Positions 44,473 through 54,334 of a stretch of DNA of 64,000 bases are shown here, piece by piece. Positions within the stretch are counted from its first letter, which is position 1. Each line of letters begins with the position of its first letter. The notes under the pieces were generated by a model, which worked only from the letters and a program-made list of their open reading frames with translations, was not told the origin of the DNA and did no database searches. The stretch covers positions 1 to 64,000 of the forward strand of contig BJHS01000012.1 in NCBI GenBank assembly GCA_014193315.1, written 5' to 3'. Source of the stretch: Verrucomicrobiota bacterium (lineage in GTDB: Bacteria; Verrucomicrobiota; Verrucomicrobiia; Opitutales; UBA953). A program made the translations under genes and the position numbers.

Positions 44473-46989
44473 ATGAGCTCCCGCCCCGCCCTCGTCTGCC
44501 TAGGTCTTTGCGCCGCCCTGTGCGCGGTCGCGGAGCCGGTGGAATTCAACCGGGACATTCGTCCGATCCTCTCCGACAACTGCTTCGCCTGCCACGGCCA
44601 CGACGCCAGCCACCGCAAGGCCAAGCTGCGTCTCGATGTCCGCGCCGACGCCCTGGCCAAGGAGGCGTTCGTGCCCGGCAAGCCGGAGGCGAGCGAACTC
44701 GTGAAACGGCTCTTCCTGACCGATCCGGACGAGGTCATGCCTCCGCCGGAATCGCACAAGACGCTCACCCCGGAGCAGAAGGAACTCTTGCGTCGTTGGG
44801 TCGCCGAGGGCGCCACCTACCAGAATCATTGGTCTTATGACCGTCCGATCAAGGCCGCCGCGCCGAACTCGGCCACGGCCATCGACACGCTGGTCGAGAC
44901 CCGGCTGCGCGCGAAGGGTCTCCGACCCGTCGGAGAGGCCGACCGCCGCACGCTCGCCCGCCGCCTTCACCTCGACCTCCTCGGCCTGCCGCCCACGCCG
45001 GAAGAAGTGGATGCCTTCGTCGCCGATCGCGCGCCCGACGCCTACGCCCGGCTGGTGGAACGCCTGCTGGCCAGCCCGCACTACGGCGAGCGCATGGCCC
45101 AGGGCTGGCTCGACGTAGTACGGTACGCTGACACCATCGGCTACCACAGCGACACGCCGCGCAATGTCTGGCCCTATCGCGATTACGTCATCCGGAGCTT
45201 CAACCAGAACAAGCGCTTCGACCGATTCACGTTGGAGCAAGTGGCGGGCGACCTGCTGCCGGACGCCGATGTCGAGGCCAAGGTGGGCTCCGGCTTCAAC
45301 CGCCTGCTCCTGACCACCGAGGAAGGCGGGGCCCAGGCCAAGGACTACCAGCAGCGGATGCTGACGGACCGCGTCCGCGCGATCGGCGCGGCCTGGCTGG
45401 GCCAGACGACCGGGTGCGCCCAATGCCACGACCATAAGTTCGACCCGTTGACGCAGCGGGACTTCTATGCCCTCGGGGCGTTCTTCGCCGACATCCATGA
45501 ACCCGATATCGGCCGCCGCGAGGAGGGCATGCTCGTGGTCACGCCGGCCGACGAGCGCCGGCTCGCCGAGCTGGCCACCGCCGTGACCCGCGCCCGGCAG
45601 ACGCACGAGACCGCCCTGGGCGGGCTCGGCGCGGAACTCGCCGCCTGGGAGAAGGAGGCGACCGACGACCTCGTCCCGGCCGCGACCCCCGAGGCGAAGG
45701 CCAAGGGCAAGGCCAAGTCGCCCGACGCGGCGTTGGCGGCCAAAGCTCCGGCGATCCTCCAGAAACCGGCCGCCCAGCGCTCCGACGCGGAGCGGTCGAC
45801 CTTGCGGGACTACCTGCTCTCGTTGCACCCCGAGGCGCTCAAGAGCCAGCGGGATGCCGTCGCCGCGGCCCAGCGCGAACACGACGCCTTCCGCGCCGGC
45901 CTGCCGAAGTCGCTGGTGACCACCAAGGTCGCCGTCGTCCGCACCGTCCGCATCCTCCCCCGCGGCAACTGGATGGACGAGTCCGGCGAGGTCGTGAAGG
46001 CGGCCTTCCCCCATTACCTCCCCCAGCCGAAGCTCGACGGGCGCACGCCGAACCGGCTCGACCTCGCCCGCTGGCTGGTGTCGCGAGAGAACCCGCTGAC
46101 CGCGCGCGTCACGATGAACCGTCTCTGGATGCAATTCTTCGGTACCGCGCTCAGCAAGAACCCGGGCGATCTCGGGGCGCAGGGCGAACTCCCGCCCAAC
46201 CAAGCCTTGCTCGACTGGCTCGCCGTGGAGTTCATGGACTCCGGCTGGGACGTGAAGCACATGGTGCGCCTCATCGTCTCCAGCCGCGCCTACCGCCGCG
46301 CTTCGGCCACCCCAGCGGAGCTGGCGACGTCGGACCCCTTCAACCGCGAACTGTCGCGGCAAAGCTCCTACCGGCTCGAAGCCGAGCTGATCCGCGACAA
46401 TGCGCTCGCGATCGCCGGACTGCTCGTCCCGAAGGTCGGCGGACCCAGCGTGAAACCCTACCAGCCGGATCGATATTGGGAAAACCTGAACTTCCCCGTC
46501 CGCACGTATGCGGCGGACCAGGGCGAGTCGCAATACCGCCGCGGCCTCTATGTGTGGTGGCAGCGCACCTTCCTTCACCCCAGCTTGCTGGCGTTCGACG
46601 CGCCCAGCCGCGAGGAAGCCTGCACCGACCGCACCCGCTCGAATATCCCCCAGCAAGCTTTGGTGCTGCTGAACGACCCGACCTACGTCGAGGCCGCGCG
46701 GGCGTTCGCGGCCCGCACCCTCGCGACCGCGGGCGACGACGAGCAGCGGCTGACTTGGGCTTGGCGCCGGGCCTTGCAACGCGCGCCCGAAGCCAGCGAG
46801 CTGGCCACGCTCCGCCGGGTGCTGGCCGAGCGTCGCAAGAGTTACTTGGCCGACCCCACCGCGGCCCAGGCCTTCCTGAAGGTCGGGCTGACGCCCCCGC
46901 CGACCACGGTCGCGCCGGCCGAGCTGGCCGCCTGGACGCACGTGAACCGCGTCCTGCTTAACCTGCACGAAACCATCACCCGCGAATGA
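44473..46989 (+). CDS. PSCyt1-DUF1549-DUF1553 protein
   Basis: 838 residues. The signal is followed by a cytochrome-c-like PSCyt1 domain with CFACHG (37-42) in NRDIRPILSDNCFACHG, then DUF1549 (RRLHLDLLGLPPTPEEVDA, HYGERMAQGWLDVVRYADT) and the C-terminal DUF1553/PSD1 region (LARWLVSRENPLTARVTMNR, then RRGLYVWWQRTFLHPSLLAFDAPSRE). Internal CAQCHDHK gives a second CxxCH. Function unsettled; family is known from PVC bacteria and is tied to polysaccharide use. The stop overlaps the start of the DUF1501 gene by 4 bases (ATGA), so the two are coupled. Confidence 0.9.
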   Translation: MSSRPALVCLGLCAALCAVAEPVEFNRDIRPILSDNCFACHGHDASHRKAKLRLDVRADALAKEAFVPGKPEASELVKRLFLTDPDEVMPPPESHKTLTPEQKELLRRWVAEGATYQNHWSYDRPIKAAAPNSATAIDTLVETRLRAKGLRPVGEADRRTLARRLHLDLLGLPPTPEEVDAFVADRAPDAYARLVERLLASPHYGERMAQGWLDVVRYADTIGYHSDTPRNVWPYRDYVIRSFNQNKRFDRFTLEQVAGDLLPDADVEAKVGSGFNRLLLTTEEGGAQAKDYQQRMLTDRVRAIGAAWLGQTTGCAQCHDHKFDPLTQRDFYALGAFFADIHEPDIGRREEGMLVVTPADERRLAELATAVTRARQTHETALGGLGAELAAWEKEATDDLVPAATPEAKAKGKAKSPDAALAAKAPAILQKPAAQRSDAERSTLRDYLLSLHPEALKSQRDAVAAAQREHDAFRAGLPKSLVTTKVAVVRTVRILPRGNWMDESGEVVKAAFPHYLPQPKLDGRTPNRLDLARWLVSRENPLTARVTMNRLWMQFFGTALSKNPGDLGAQGELPPNQALLDWLAVEFMDSGWDVKHMVRLIVSSRAYRRASATPAELATSDPFNRELSRQSSYRLEAELIRDNALAIAGLLVPKVGGPSVKPYQPDRYWENLNFPVRTYAADQGESQYRRGLYVWWQRTFLHPSLLAFDAPSREEACTDRTRSNIPQQALVLLNDPTYVEAARAFAARTLATAGDDEQRLTWAWRRALQRAPEASELATLRRVLAERRKSYLADPTAAQAFLKVGLTPPPTTVAPAELAAWTHVNRVLLNLHETITRE

Positions 46990-48407
46990 GCCTGCCTCCC
47001 GAACTCCAGTCAGCCCTCACGCGCCGGGCCTTCCTCGGCCGCACGACCCAAGGCGTCGGCGGCCTCGCGCTGGCCTCGCTGCTCGGCCCCGCCGCGCTCG
47101 CCACCCCGGGCGCTTCTGGTGCCCTCTCGCGGCTGCCCCTACCCCAGAAAGCCAAGCGCGTCATCTGGCTGAGCATGGCGGGCGGGCCGTCACACCTCGA
47201 GACTTTCGACCCCAAGCCCAAGCTGGCCGCGATGCACGGCCAGCCGATGCCCGAGAGCTTCACCAAGGGCCAGCAGCTCGCCCAGCTGCAGGGCCAGAAG
47301 CTCACGTGTTTCGGTCCGCAGCATAAGTTCGCCAAGTTCGGCCGCGACCAGACCGAGATCTGCGAACTCTTCCCGCAGATCGGCTCGGTGCTCGACGAGA
47401 TCTGCCTGATCCGCTCGATGACGACGGACGCGATCAATCACGACCCGGCGCACATGTTCATGAACACCGGTTCGCAGATCGCGGGCCGTCCGAGCATGGG
47501 TTCCTGGGTCACCTACGGCCTCGGCACCGAGGCCGCGGACCTCCCGGGCTTCGTCGTCCTGACCTCGCTGGGCAAGGGCGGGCAGAACCAGCCGATCGCG
47601 GCCCGCCAATGGAGCAGCGGTTTCCTACCCTCCAAGCACCAGGGCGTCCAGCTGCGCTCCAAGGGCGATCCGGTGCTCTACCTGTCGAACCCGCCCGGCG
47701 TCTCCCGCGACGCCCAGGGGGGCGACGTCGACGCCATCGCCAAGCTCAACCTGCACCGGGAGCGTTTCGTGGCCGACCCCGAGGTCGCCACGCGCGTCGC
47801 GCAGTACGAGATGGCCTTCAAGATGCAGGCGAGCGTGCCGCAACTGATGGACGTCAAGGACGAAGACCCGAAGACGCTCGCGCTGTACGGCTGCCAGCCG
47901 GGCGACGGCTCCTTCGCCGCGAACTGCCTGCTTGCGCGCCGCCTCGCCGAACGCGGCGTCCGCTTCATCCAGCTCTACCATAAGGACTGGGACCACCATG
48001 GCGACGTGAAGGACGGCGTGGCGCTCAAGGCCGCCGAGATCGACCGCGCCTGCATGGCCCTGATCACCGACCTCAAGCGGCGCGGCCTGCTCGAGTCGAC
48101 GCTCATCGTCTGGGCGGGCGAGTTCGGCCGCACCCCGATGTCGCAAGGCAACGGGCGCGACCACCACAACAAGGCGATGACCGTCTGGATGGCGGGCGGG
48201 GGCGTCCGCGGCGGCCTCGTCCACGGCTCGACCGACGAGCTCGGCTACGCCGCCGTCGACAAGGTGGCGACGGTGCACGACCTGCACGCGACCATGCTGC
48301 GCCAGCTGGGCATCGATCATGAGGCTTTTCGCTTCAAGTTCCAGGGACTGGACGCCAAACTGACCGGCGTCGAACCTTGCAAGGTCATGTCGGACATCCT
48401 AACCTAA
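46986..48407 (+). CDS. DUF1501 protein, Tat-exported
   Basis: 473 residues starting in the stop of the previous gene. N-terminal TRRAFLGRTTQGVGGLALA is a twin-arginine signal. The DUF1501 core (PF07394), an alkaline-phosphatase-superfamily relative, shows WLSMAGGPSHLETFDPKP, the HDPAHMFMNTGS block, NCLLARRLAERGVRF and WAGEFGRTPMSQGNGRDHH. Members are usually paired with DUF1553 proteins, as here, suggesting a joint system in the envelope. Enzymatic activity is not known. Confidence 0.9.
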   Translation: MSLPPELQSALTRRAFLGRTTQGVGGLALASLLGPAALATPGASGALSRLPLPQKAKRVIWLSMAGGPSHLETFDPKPKLAAMHGQPMPESFTKGQQLAQLQGQKLTCFGPQHKFAKFGRDQTEICELFPQIGSVLDEICLIRSMTTDAINHDPAHMFMNTGSQIAGRPSMGSWVTYGLGTEAADLPGFVVLTSLGKGGQNQPIAARQWSSGFLPSKHQGVQLRSKGDPVLYLSNPPGVSRDAQGGDVDAIAKLNLHRERFVADPEVATRVAQYEMAFKMQASVPQLMDVKDEDPKTLALYGCQPGDGSFAANCLLARRLAERGVRFIQLYHKDWDHHGDVKDGVALKAAEIDRACMALITDLKRRGLLESTLIVWAGEFGRTPMSQGNGRDHHNKAMTVWMAGGGVRGGLVHGSTDELGYAAVDKVATVHDLHATMLRQLGIDHEAFRFKFQGLDAKLTGVEPCKVMSDILT

Positions 48408-48415
48408 ATTTCCCC

Positions 48416-49468
48416 ATGAAAACCGCCCTGACCGCCCTCCTCCTCGCCGTCGGCCTGACCGTCCCCCGGTTGACCGCCGCCGACCAACCCGCCGACCTGA
48501 GCAAGCCCGTGCAGGTCTTCATCCTGCTCGGCCAGTCCAACATGGTCGGGCTAGGCAAGGTGACGGGCCCCACCGGCTCCTTGGAGTTCGCCGTGAAGAC
48601 GAAGAAACTTTACCCCCACCTGGTCGACGCCAGCGGCAATTGGTCCGAGCGCCCCGACGTGCGCTTCGTGCGCGTGATGACCGGCCGAGGCGACATGCAG
48701 CTTTTCAATAACGAGTTCCTCAAGGTGTCCGGCAAGACGATGGGACCGGAATACGGCATGGGCCACCCACTGGGCGACGCCGTGGAAGCGCCGGTGATGC
48801 TGCTCAAGAGCTGCATCGGCAACCGTAGCCTCGGCTGGGACTTGCTGCCGCCCGGCAGCGAACGCCACGTCTTCGAAGGCAAGGTCTACGCGGCCTACAA
48901 GGACCGCCCCGATAGCTGGCCGGTCGATGCCGCCAAAGGCACCGCGACGCCGCCCCCGCCCTGGCTCGACAAGGCCGGCAAGCCGATCGAGTGGTACGCC
49001 GGTAAACAATACGACGACGATACCGCCAACGCCAAGAAGGTCCTGGCCGACCTCGCGAAATACTACCCAGGGGCCAAGGGTTACGAGGTCGCGGGTTTCT
49101 TTTTCTGGCAGGGCGAGAAGGACGGCGGTAACGCCGGCCACGCCGCCAAGTATGAGGAAAATCTCGTGCGCTTCATCAAACAGCTCCGCAAGGATTTCGC
49201 GGCCCCGGACGCCAAATTCGTCCTGGCGACGCTCGGCGAGGCCGAAAAAGGCTCGAGCGGTAACGGCGGCAAAATCCTCGAGGCCCAGCTGGCGGTGGAT
49301 GGTACCAGCGGCAAATACCCCGAATTCAAGGGCAACGTGGCCACGGTCTATGCCCACCCGCTCTCCAAGGGCGGCAGCGGCAACAGCCACTACAACGGCA
49401 ATGCCGAGACCTACATGGAAGTCGGCACGGCCATGGGCCAGGCGATGGTGACCCTCCTTCGGAAATAG
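48416..49468 (+). CDS. SASA-type carbohydrate esterase (sialate O-acetylesterase family)
   Basis: 350 residues, signal peptide MKTALTALLLAVGLTVPRL. The nucleophile block is ILLGQSNMVGLG (Ser in GQSNM), followed by GWDLLPPGSERHVF and the FFFWQGEKDGGNAG region. The catalytic His is expected in the late part (SHYNGNAETYMEVG). These enzymes deacetylate sialic acids or xylan/other glycans. It starts 8 bases after the DUF1501 gene and belongs to the same block. Confidence 0.85.
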   Translation: MKTALTALLLAVGLTVPRLTAADQPADLSKPVQVFILLGQSNMVGLGKVTGPTGSLEFAVKTKKLYPHLVDASGNWSERPDVRFVRVMTGRGDMQLFNNEFLKVSGKTMGPEYGMGHPLGDAVEAPVMLLKSCIGNRSLGWDLLPPGSERHVFEGKVYAAYKDRPDSWPVDAAKGTATPPPPWLDKAGKPIEWYAGKQYDDDTANAKKVLADLAKYYPGAKGYEVAGFFFWQGEKDGGNAGHAAKYEENLVRFIKQLRKDFAAPDAKFVLATLGEAEKGSSGNGGKILEAQLAVDGTSGKYPEFKGNVATVYAHPLSKGGSGNSHYNGNAETYMEVGTAMGQAMVTLLRK

Positions 49469-49475
49469 ACTCATC

Positions 49476-50672
49476 GTGCGCTGCCTCCTCCCGTGCCTCG
49501 TCTTCCTCGGCTGCCTCGCGGCGGAGGCAGCCGACCTCCCGGTGATCCACCTCGAAGCCAAGGACCCCATCAAGTCCGACGTCCGCACGGCGTGCTCCGC
49601 CCGCTTGACCTGGCCCGCCGGGCAAGGCGTCGACGACCCGGCCCCACGCAGCGCCCAGATTAAATTTCGCGGGGCTTCCTCCCAGGCCTACGACAAGAAA
49701 TCGTTCGCCGTGAAGCTCGACGAGGCCACGGGCTGGCTAGGTCTGGCCAGGAATCGCGAATGGGTGCTCAACGCGGCGTTCGTCGATTGCTCGCTGATGC
49801 GCCATAAGCTTTCCTACGACCTGTTCCGCTCCCTCGGTACCACCGCCGCCCCGCGCTTCGCCGCGGCAAGCCGTTTCGTCGAGGTCGAGCTCAACAGCAA
49901 ATACCACGGGGTCTACCTGCTCATGCAGCCGGTCGACGACCTGCTGGTCGGCTTCCCGCCCACGGCCAAGTCGGAGACCATACCCGGCGTCATCTTCAAA
50001 GCGGTGGACCATGCGGCCAACTTCGGCCAGCCGGGACACGAGGGCTTCGAGCAACGCGCCCCGGACCCGGCCACCAAGGAGGTCTGGGCGCCGCTCGATG
50101 ACCTGAACCGCTTCGTCAGCCAAGCCTCCGACCACGACTTCTTCGACCCGGTCAACGGCATCGCCCGACGACTGGACATGGACAATGCGATCGATTTCCA
50201 CCTGCTGGTACTCGTGACCAGCAACCTGGACGGCATCACCAAGAACTATAACTTGGTGCGCCCGCCGGCGACGCCCGCCCAGACCGAACCCAAGTTCAGC
50301 TTCGTCCCCTGGGACTACGACGCCACTTTCGGACGCAATTGGGATGGCACGCGCGTCGACGCCAAGTCCTGGCTATCGAACCGGCTCTTTGACCGGCTGC
50401 TGGGCCATGCCGAGTACCAGGCTCGATACGCGAAGCGCTGGCAGGAACTGCGCGCCCGCCAGTTGACCGTGGCGAACGTGACTCGCCTGATCGATGAGAA
50501 CATCGCGGCCTTAGGCGAGGCGACGCTGCGCAACGAGCGACGCTGGAAACGGATCGACTACGCCCACCCGGGGGAACTGACCTTCACCCGCGACACCCTC
50601 GAGATGAAGCGCTGGGTGCCCGAACGCCTTGCCTGGCTCGACGCCGAATTATCCCGCCGGACTAAACATTAA
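49476..50672 (+). CDS. CotH-family spore-coat-kinase-like protein
   Basis: 398 residues from GTG, 7 bases after the SASA gene. Signal MRCLLPCLVFLGCLAAEA. CotH block order: IKFRGASSQAYDKKSFAVKL, SLMRHKLSYDLFRSLG, NLDGITKNYNLVRPP and FVPWDYDATFGRNWDG. CotH is a protein kinase in Bacillus spore coats, but most bacterial relatives are exported proteins of unknown role. The metal and ATP motif DYDATFGRNWDG is kept. The role here is unknown. Confidence 0.85.
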   Translation: MRCLLPCLVFLGCLAAEAADLPVIHLEAKDPIKSDVRTACSARLTWPAGQGVDDPAPRSAQIKFRGASSQAYDKKSFAVKLDEATGWLGLARNREWVLNAAFVDCSLMRHKLSYDLFRSLGTTAAPRFAAASRFVEVELNSKYHGVYLLMQPVDDLLVGFPPTAKSETIPGVIFKAVDHAANFGQPGHEGFEQRAPDPATKEVWAPLDDLNRFVSQASDHDFFDPVNGIARRLDMDNAIDFHLLVLVTSNLDGITKNYNLVRPPATPAQTEPKFSFVPWDYDATFGRNWDGTRVDAKSWLSNRLFDRLLGHAEYQARYAKRWQELRARQLTVANVTRLIDENIAALGEATLRNERRWKRIDYAHPGELTFTRDTLEMKRWVPERLAWLDAELSRRTKH

Positions 50673-50692
50673 AAGCCGCCCGCCCCCTCCCC

Positions 50693-51580
50693 ATGCGCAC
50701 CGCCCTGCTCCTCCTTACCGCGTTCTGCGGCCTATCCGCTTCGGCCCAACCCCAACCTAGCGCCAAGAAGGCCAGCGGCTACCCGCCCGTCCTCTCCGGA
50801 ACGAAAGCGGCGACCTACCTCAAGGTCGGCGAGACCGACCTCAAAGTCTGGATCTTCGAACCGACCGCCCCGCACCCGAAACCCTTGCCGGCCATCGTCT
50901 TCTTCTTCGGCGGCGGCTGGAGCTCCGGCTCCCCGACCCAATTCGAACCGCAGAGCCGATACCTCGCCGCCCGGGGGATGATCGCCATCGTCGCCGACTA
51001 TCGCGTGAAGAGCCGCCAAGGGGCCAAACCCGCCGACTGCGTGGCCGACGCGAAGGCCTGCGTTCGCTGGGTCCGCGCCAACGCCGCTCGCCTCGGCATC
51101 GACCCGGAGCGCCTCGCCGTCGGCGGTGGCTCGGCCGGGGGCCACCTCGCCGCGTCCGTGGCGACCCTTCCCGGCCTCGACGTCGCGAAGGACGACAAAA
51201 CCATCTCCTGCCTACCCAACGCCCTCGTGCTCTTCAACCCTGCCACCGTCCTCGCACCCTTTCCCGGGCTCGACCTCAAGGGCTTCGGCGCCGGCCTGGA
51301 CAAGGATATGTTCGGTTGCGAACCCACGGCGATCTCCCCGCTTCATCACGTCCGCCAAGGCCTGCCCCCGACGATCATCTTCCATGGCAAGGCCGACACG
51401 ACCGTACCCTATTCCACCGTCGCCAAGTTCGCCGAAGTCATGCAAGCCGCCGGCAACCGCTGCGAGCTGGTCGGTTACGAAGGCGAGAGGCATGGCTTTT
51501 TCAATCAATCGAAGTACGCCGAGACCCTCGCCGCCACCGACGACTTCCTAGTCTCCCTCGGCTACCTCCCGAAAAAATAA
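50693..51580 (+). CDS. exported alpha/beta hydrolase (acetyl-esterase/lipase-like)
   Basis: 295 residues; signal MRTALLLLTAFCGLSASA. Oxyanion block AIVFFFGGGWSSGSP, nucleophile elbow AVGGGSAGGHLAA, Asp in FHGKADTTVP and His in ERHGFFNQ (late) form the triad region. The BD-FAE/HSL family is the nearest match. With the SASA and sulfatase genes it may remove acyl groups from the same glycan. Confidence 0.87.
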   Translation: MRTALLLLTAFCGLSASAQPQPSAKKASGYPPVLSGTKAATYLKVGETDLKVWIFEPTAPHPKPLPAIVFFFGGGWSSGSPTQFEPQSRYLAARGMIAIVADYRVKSRQGAKPADCVADAKACVRWVRANAARLGIDPERLAVGGGSAGGHLAASVATLPGLDVAKDDKTISCLPNALVLFNPATVLAPFPGLDLKGFGAGLDKDMFGCEPTAISPLHHVRQGLPPTIIFHGKADTTVPYSTVAKFAEVMQAAGNRCELVGYEGERHGFFNQSKYAETLAATDDFLVSLGYLPKK

Positions 51581-51581
51581 G

Positions 51582-53351
51582 ATGCGCCCGCTCCTCGCCT
51601 GGTTCGCGGTCACCTGCGCGTGGGCCGCGGATCGCCCTAACGTGGTGATCTTACTGGCGGACGACGCCGGCTGGGGCGATACCTCCTTCAGCGGCAATCG
51701 CCAGCTCGCCACCCCGAACATCGACTCGCTCGCCCGGACAGGTGCGCACTTCGACCGTTTCTTCGTGCAGCCGGTCTGCTCCCCCACCCGGGCTGAATTC
51801 CTGACCGGCCGCTACCACCCACGCCTCGGGGTGCGCGGCGTCTCCACGGGACAGGAGCGAATGAACCTCGACGAGAAGACCTTCGCCGACTCCTTCAAGG
51901 CCGCGGGGTATGTGACCGGTATCTTCGGCAAATGGCACAATGGCAGCCAATGGCCCTACCACCCACTCGCCCGCGGCTTCGACACCTTCTGGGGCTACAC
52001 ATCGGGCCACTGGGGGGAGTATTTCGACGCCCCCCTCGAGCACAACGGGGTCATGCAGCCGTCCCAGGGCTACATTGTTGACGTCCTTACCGACAAGGCC
52101 CTGCAGTTCATCGAGCGCAACCAGCGCAAGCCGTTCCTCTGCTATGTCCCGTTCACGACGCCGCACTCCCCTTTCTCCGTGCCCCCGACAGACTGGGCGC
52201 GTTTCAAGGACCTACCCATCACGCAACCGGCCACCGTAGCCAAGGACGAGGAACCCGACGCCACCCGCTGCGTGCTGGCGATGCTCGAGAACCAGGACCG
52301 CAACGTCGGGCGGATCCTTGCGAAACTCAAAGCCCTTAACCTAGAGAACGACACTCTGGTCATCTACTTCTCCGACAACGGGCCCAACACCTCCCGCTGG
52401 AACGGCGGGATGAAGGGCAAGAAAGGCATGACCGACGAAGGGGGCGTCCGCTCGCCGCTCTTCGTCCGCTGGCCGGGCCGGATCGCCGCCGGCACGTTGG
52501 TCAAGCCCATCGCCGGGGCCATTGACCTCAGCCCGACGCTGCACGCCCTCGCCGGCGTGAAGCGGGTCGGCGAAAAGCCCCTCGACGGCCGCGACCTATC
52601 GCCCCTCCTCCTTAAGGGCGTCGACGCCGATTGGGCACCGCGGCGGCTCTTCAACTCCTGGGCCAACAGCGTCAGCGTCCGCACGCAGACCCACCGACTC
52701 GACAACGTCGGCAACCTCTTCGACCTGGTCACCGACCCGGGCCAAACCACCCCCATCCAAGCCCAGCAGCCGGAACTTGCCCGGCAACTGAGCGAGGCGG
52801 TCGCAGCTTGGCGCCAAGAGATGAGCCTCGGCGGGCCGAACCAACGAAAGGGCGATGGCAGCCAGGTCGACCCGCGCCCCTTGGCGATTGGCTACCGCGA
52901 ATTCCCATCGACGATGTTGCCCGCGCGCGATGGCACCCCCCTCGGCGAGATGCGCCGGAGCGCTAAGGCGCCTAACTCCTCCTACTTCGTCCACTGGACC
53001 AAACCCACGGATGCCGCCGTCTGGAACATCGAAGTGATGACGGCAGGGACCTACACCGTGACCTTGGATTACACCTGCCCCATCGCTGACGTGGGCTCGA
53101 CCCTAGAACTCGGCATCGGCCAGACGAAGATCACGGGAAAGGTGACCGCCGGCTGGGACCCTCCCCTGCTCACCGAGCAAGATGTCGTCCCGCGGAGACT
53201 GCACGGCGAATCGCTCATGAAACCCTTCCACACGATGACGCTGGGCGAAATCAAACTCGAGCCGGGCCTCGCCGCGCTAAAACTGCGCGCCCTTGCGATT
53301 CCTGGCCAAAGCGTGATGGACCTCCGCCGGGTGACAATCACCCTGAAATAG
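51582..53351 (+). CDS. exported sulfatase with C-terminal beta domain
   Basis: 589 residues, 1 base after the previous gene. Signal then VVILLADDAGWGDTSFSG, formylglycine site CSPTRAEFLTGRY at Cys66, and FSDNGPNTSRWNGGMKGKKG as the late metal block. After about residue 450 a beta-rich tail (NIEVMTAGTYTVTLDYTCP, then GIGQTKITGKV) of about 140 residues follows, like domains that bind glycans. Sulfatase class S1; substrate unknown. Confidence 0.9.
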   Translation: MRPLLAWFAVTCAWAADRPNVVILLADDAGWGDTSFSGNRQLATPNIDSLARTGAHFDRFFVQPVCSPTRAEFLTGRYHPRLGVRGVSTGQERMNLDEKTFADSFKAAGYVTGIFGKWHNGSQWPYHPLARGFDTFWGYTSGHWGEYFDAPLEHNGVMQPSQGYIVDVLTDKALQFIERNQRKPFLCYVPFTTPHSPFSVPPTDWARFKDLPITQPATVAKDEEPDATRCVLAMLENQDRNVGRILAKLKALNLENDTLVIYFSDNGPNTSRWNGGMKGKKGMTDEGGVRSPLFVRWPGRIAAGTLVKPIAGAIDLSPTLHALAGVKRVGEKPLDGRDLSPLLLKGVDADWAPRRLFNSWANSVSVRTQTHRLDNVGNLFDLVTDPGQTTPIQAQQPELARQLSEAVAAWRQEMSLGGPNQRKGDGSQVDPRPLAIGYREFPSTMLPARDGTPLGEMRRSAKAPNSSYFVHWTKPTDAAVWNIEVMTAGTYTVTLDYTCPIADVGSTLELGIGQTKITGKVTAGWDPPLLTEQDVVPRRLHGESLMKPFHTMTLGEIKLEPGLAALKLRALAIPGQSVMDLRRVTITLK

Positions 53352-53379
53352 GGCGCGGTGCTACCTTCACCTTCCCTGC

Positions 53380-54054
53380 ATGCGCCTACCCACCTACCTT
53401 CTTCTGTTCGGCAGCTTGCTCGCCGGCACCCACCCGCTCTTCGGCCAGGCCAAGCCGCAAAAAGTACTCTTCGTCGGGAACAGCCTCACGAGCCACGGCC
53501 CTAAGGCCGACATCGACTGGCAGGGCAACTGGGGCATGGCCGCGACGTCCTTGGACAAGGATTACGTCCACGTCGTGACGAAGGCCCTCACCGCCAAGCA
53601 AGGCGTGACGCCGGTGATCATGGTCAAGAACGTCGCCGACTTTGAACGCCACCACGTCGGTTACGATATCGCCGGCAAGTTTGCCGACGCCGCCGCCTTC
53701 AAAGCCGACCTCGTCATCCTGTGCATCGGCGAGAATGTCGCCGCGCTGCCTACGCCGGAAGCCCAGGCCAAGTACCAGGAACAGGTCGCCGCCTTACTGA
53801 GGACCCTCCAGTCCAACCCGAAGGTCACCCTCATCGTCCGCAGCAGCTTCTGGCCGAGCCAGACGATCGACACCGCGCTGCGCAAGGCCTGCGAAACCGT
53901 CGGCGGTACGTTTGTCGACATCAGCGCCCTTTCCCAGGACGAACGGAATTTCGCCCGCTCCGAAAGGCTTTTCAAGCATGCCGGCGTGGCCAATCACCCC
54001 GGGGACCGCGGCATGGCCGCGATTGCCGAGGCGATCGTGAAAGCGGTGAAGTAA
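53380..54054 (+). CDS. exported SGNH/GDSL-type hydrolase
   Basis: 224 residues. Signal MRLPTYLLLFGSLLAGTHPL. Block I VLFVGNSLTSHGP (nucleophile Ser in GNSLT), block III ILCIGENVAAL, and C-terminal VANHPGDRGMAAIAE with the catalytic Asp/His-like HPGD. These are acyl esterases of the SGNH fold, commonly acting on glycan acyl groups. It ends the gene block before the 54.1 kb gap. Confidence 0.87.
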   Translation: MRLPTYLLLFGSLLAGTHPLFGQAKPQKVLFVGNSLTSHGPKADIDWQGNWGMAATSLDKDYVHVVTKALTAKQGVTPVIMVKNVADFERHHVGYDIAGKFADAAAFKADLVILCIGENVAALPTPEAQAKYQEQVAALLRTLQSNPKVTLIVRSSFWPSQTIDTALRKACETVGGTFVDISALSQDERNFARSERLFKHAGVANHPGDRGMAAIAEAIVKAVK

Positions 54055-54334
54055 GCAGGCAGAAAAAAGTGAGGCACGGAGGCCCGGTGGCTCGGTTGAC
54101 CAGATAGATACCTAGCCCAAGGGGAGAACCGGGGTAGATGCCTTGGTCTTGGGTGGGGACGCGGCGGCGACGCATCCTTCCTTCCCCGAACCCCCCGGTC
54201 GCGAAGGCGTCGCGCCCCTTCTTCATGATGCCCCCAGCCAGTCATCCGGTCTCGGGTTTTCCGATGAGCAATTCACTTCCCGCCTCCTGCCACCCGCGGT
54301 CGTCCCCCCTCACCCGAAGCGGTGTCGTACCCAC
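54055..54334. other. intergenic region with no recognisable gene
   Basis: 280 bases between the SGNH hydrolase and the DoxX terminator. Small ORFs (for example the minus-strand 84-residue frame) have no protein-like character. No tRNA, SRP or RNase P signature was recognised. G-rich and C-rich patches are present but without the regular period of the arrays elsewhere. Could hold an unlisted RNA; nothing certain is seen. Confidence 0.5.

Noticed and set aside
44500-46968. Very long open frame on the minus strand (822 codons) opposite the DUF1553 gene
   Set aside because: It is a shadow frame from GC-rich codon use; the plus-strand gene has clear domains and signal, and the minus frame has no recognisable domain.
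54055-54334. RNase P RNA, SRP RNA or tmRNA in the gap
   Set aside because: Conserved motifs of these RNAs were looked for and not seen on either strand.
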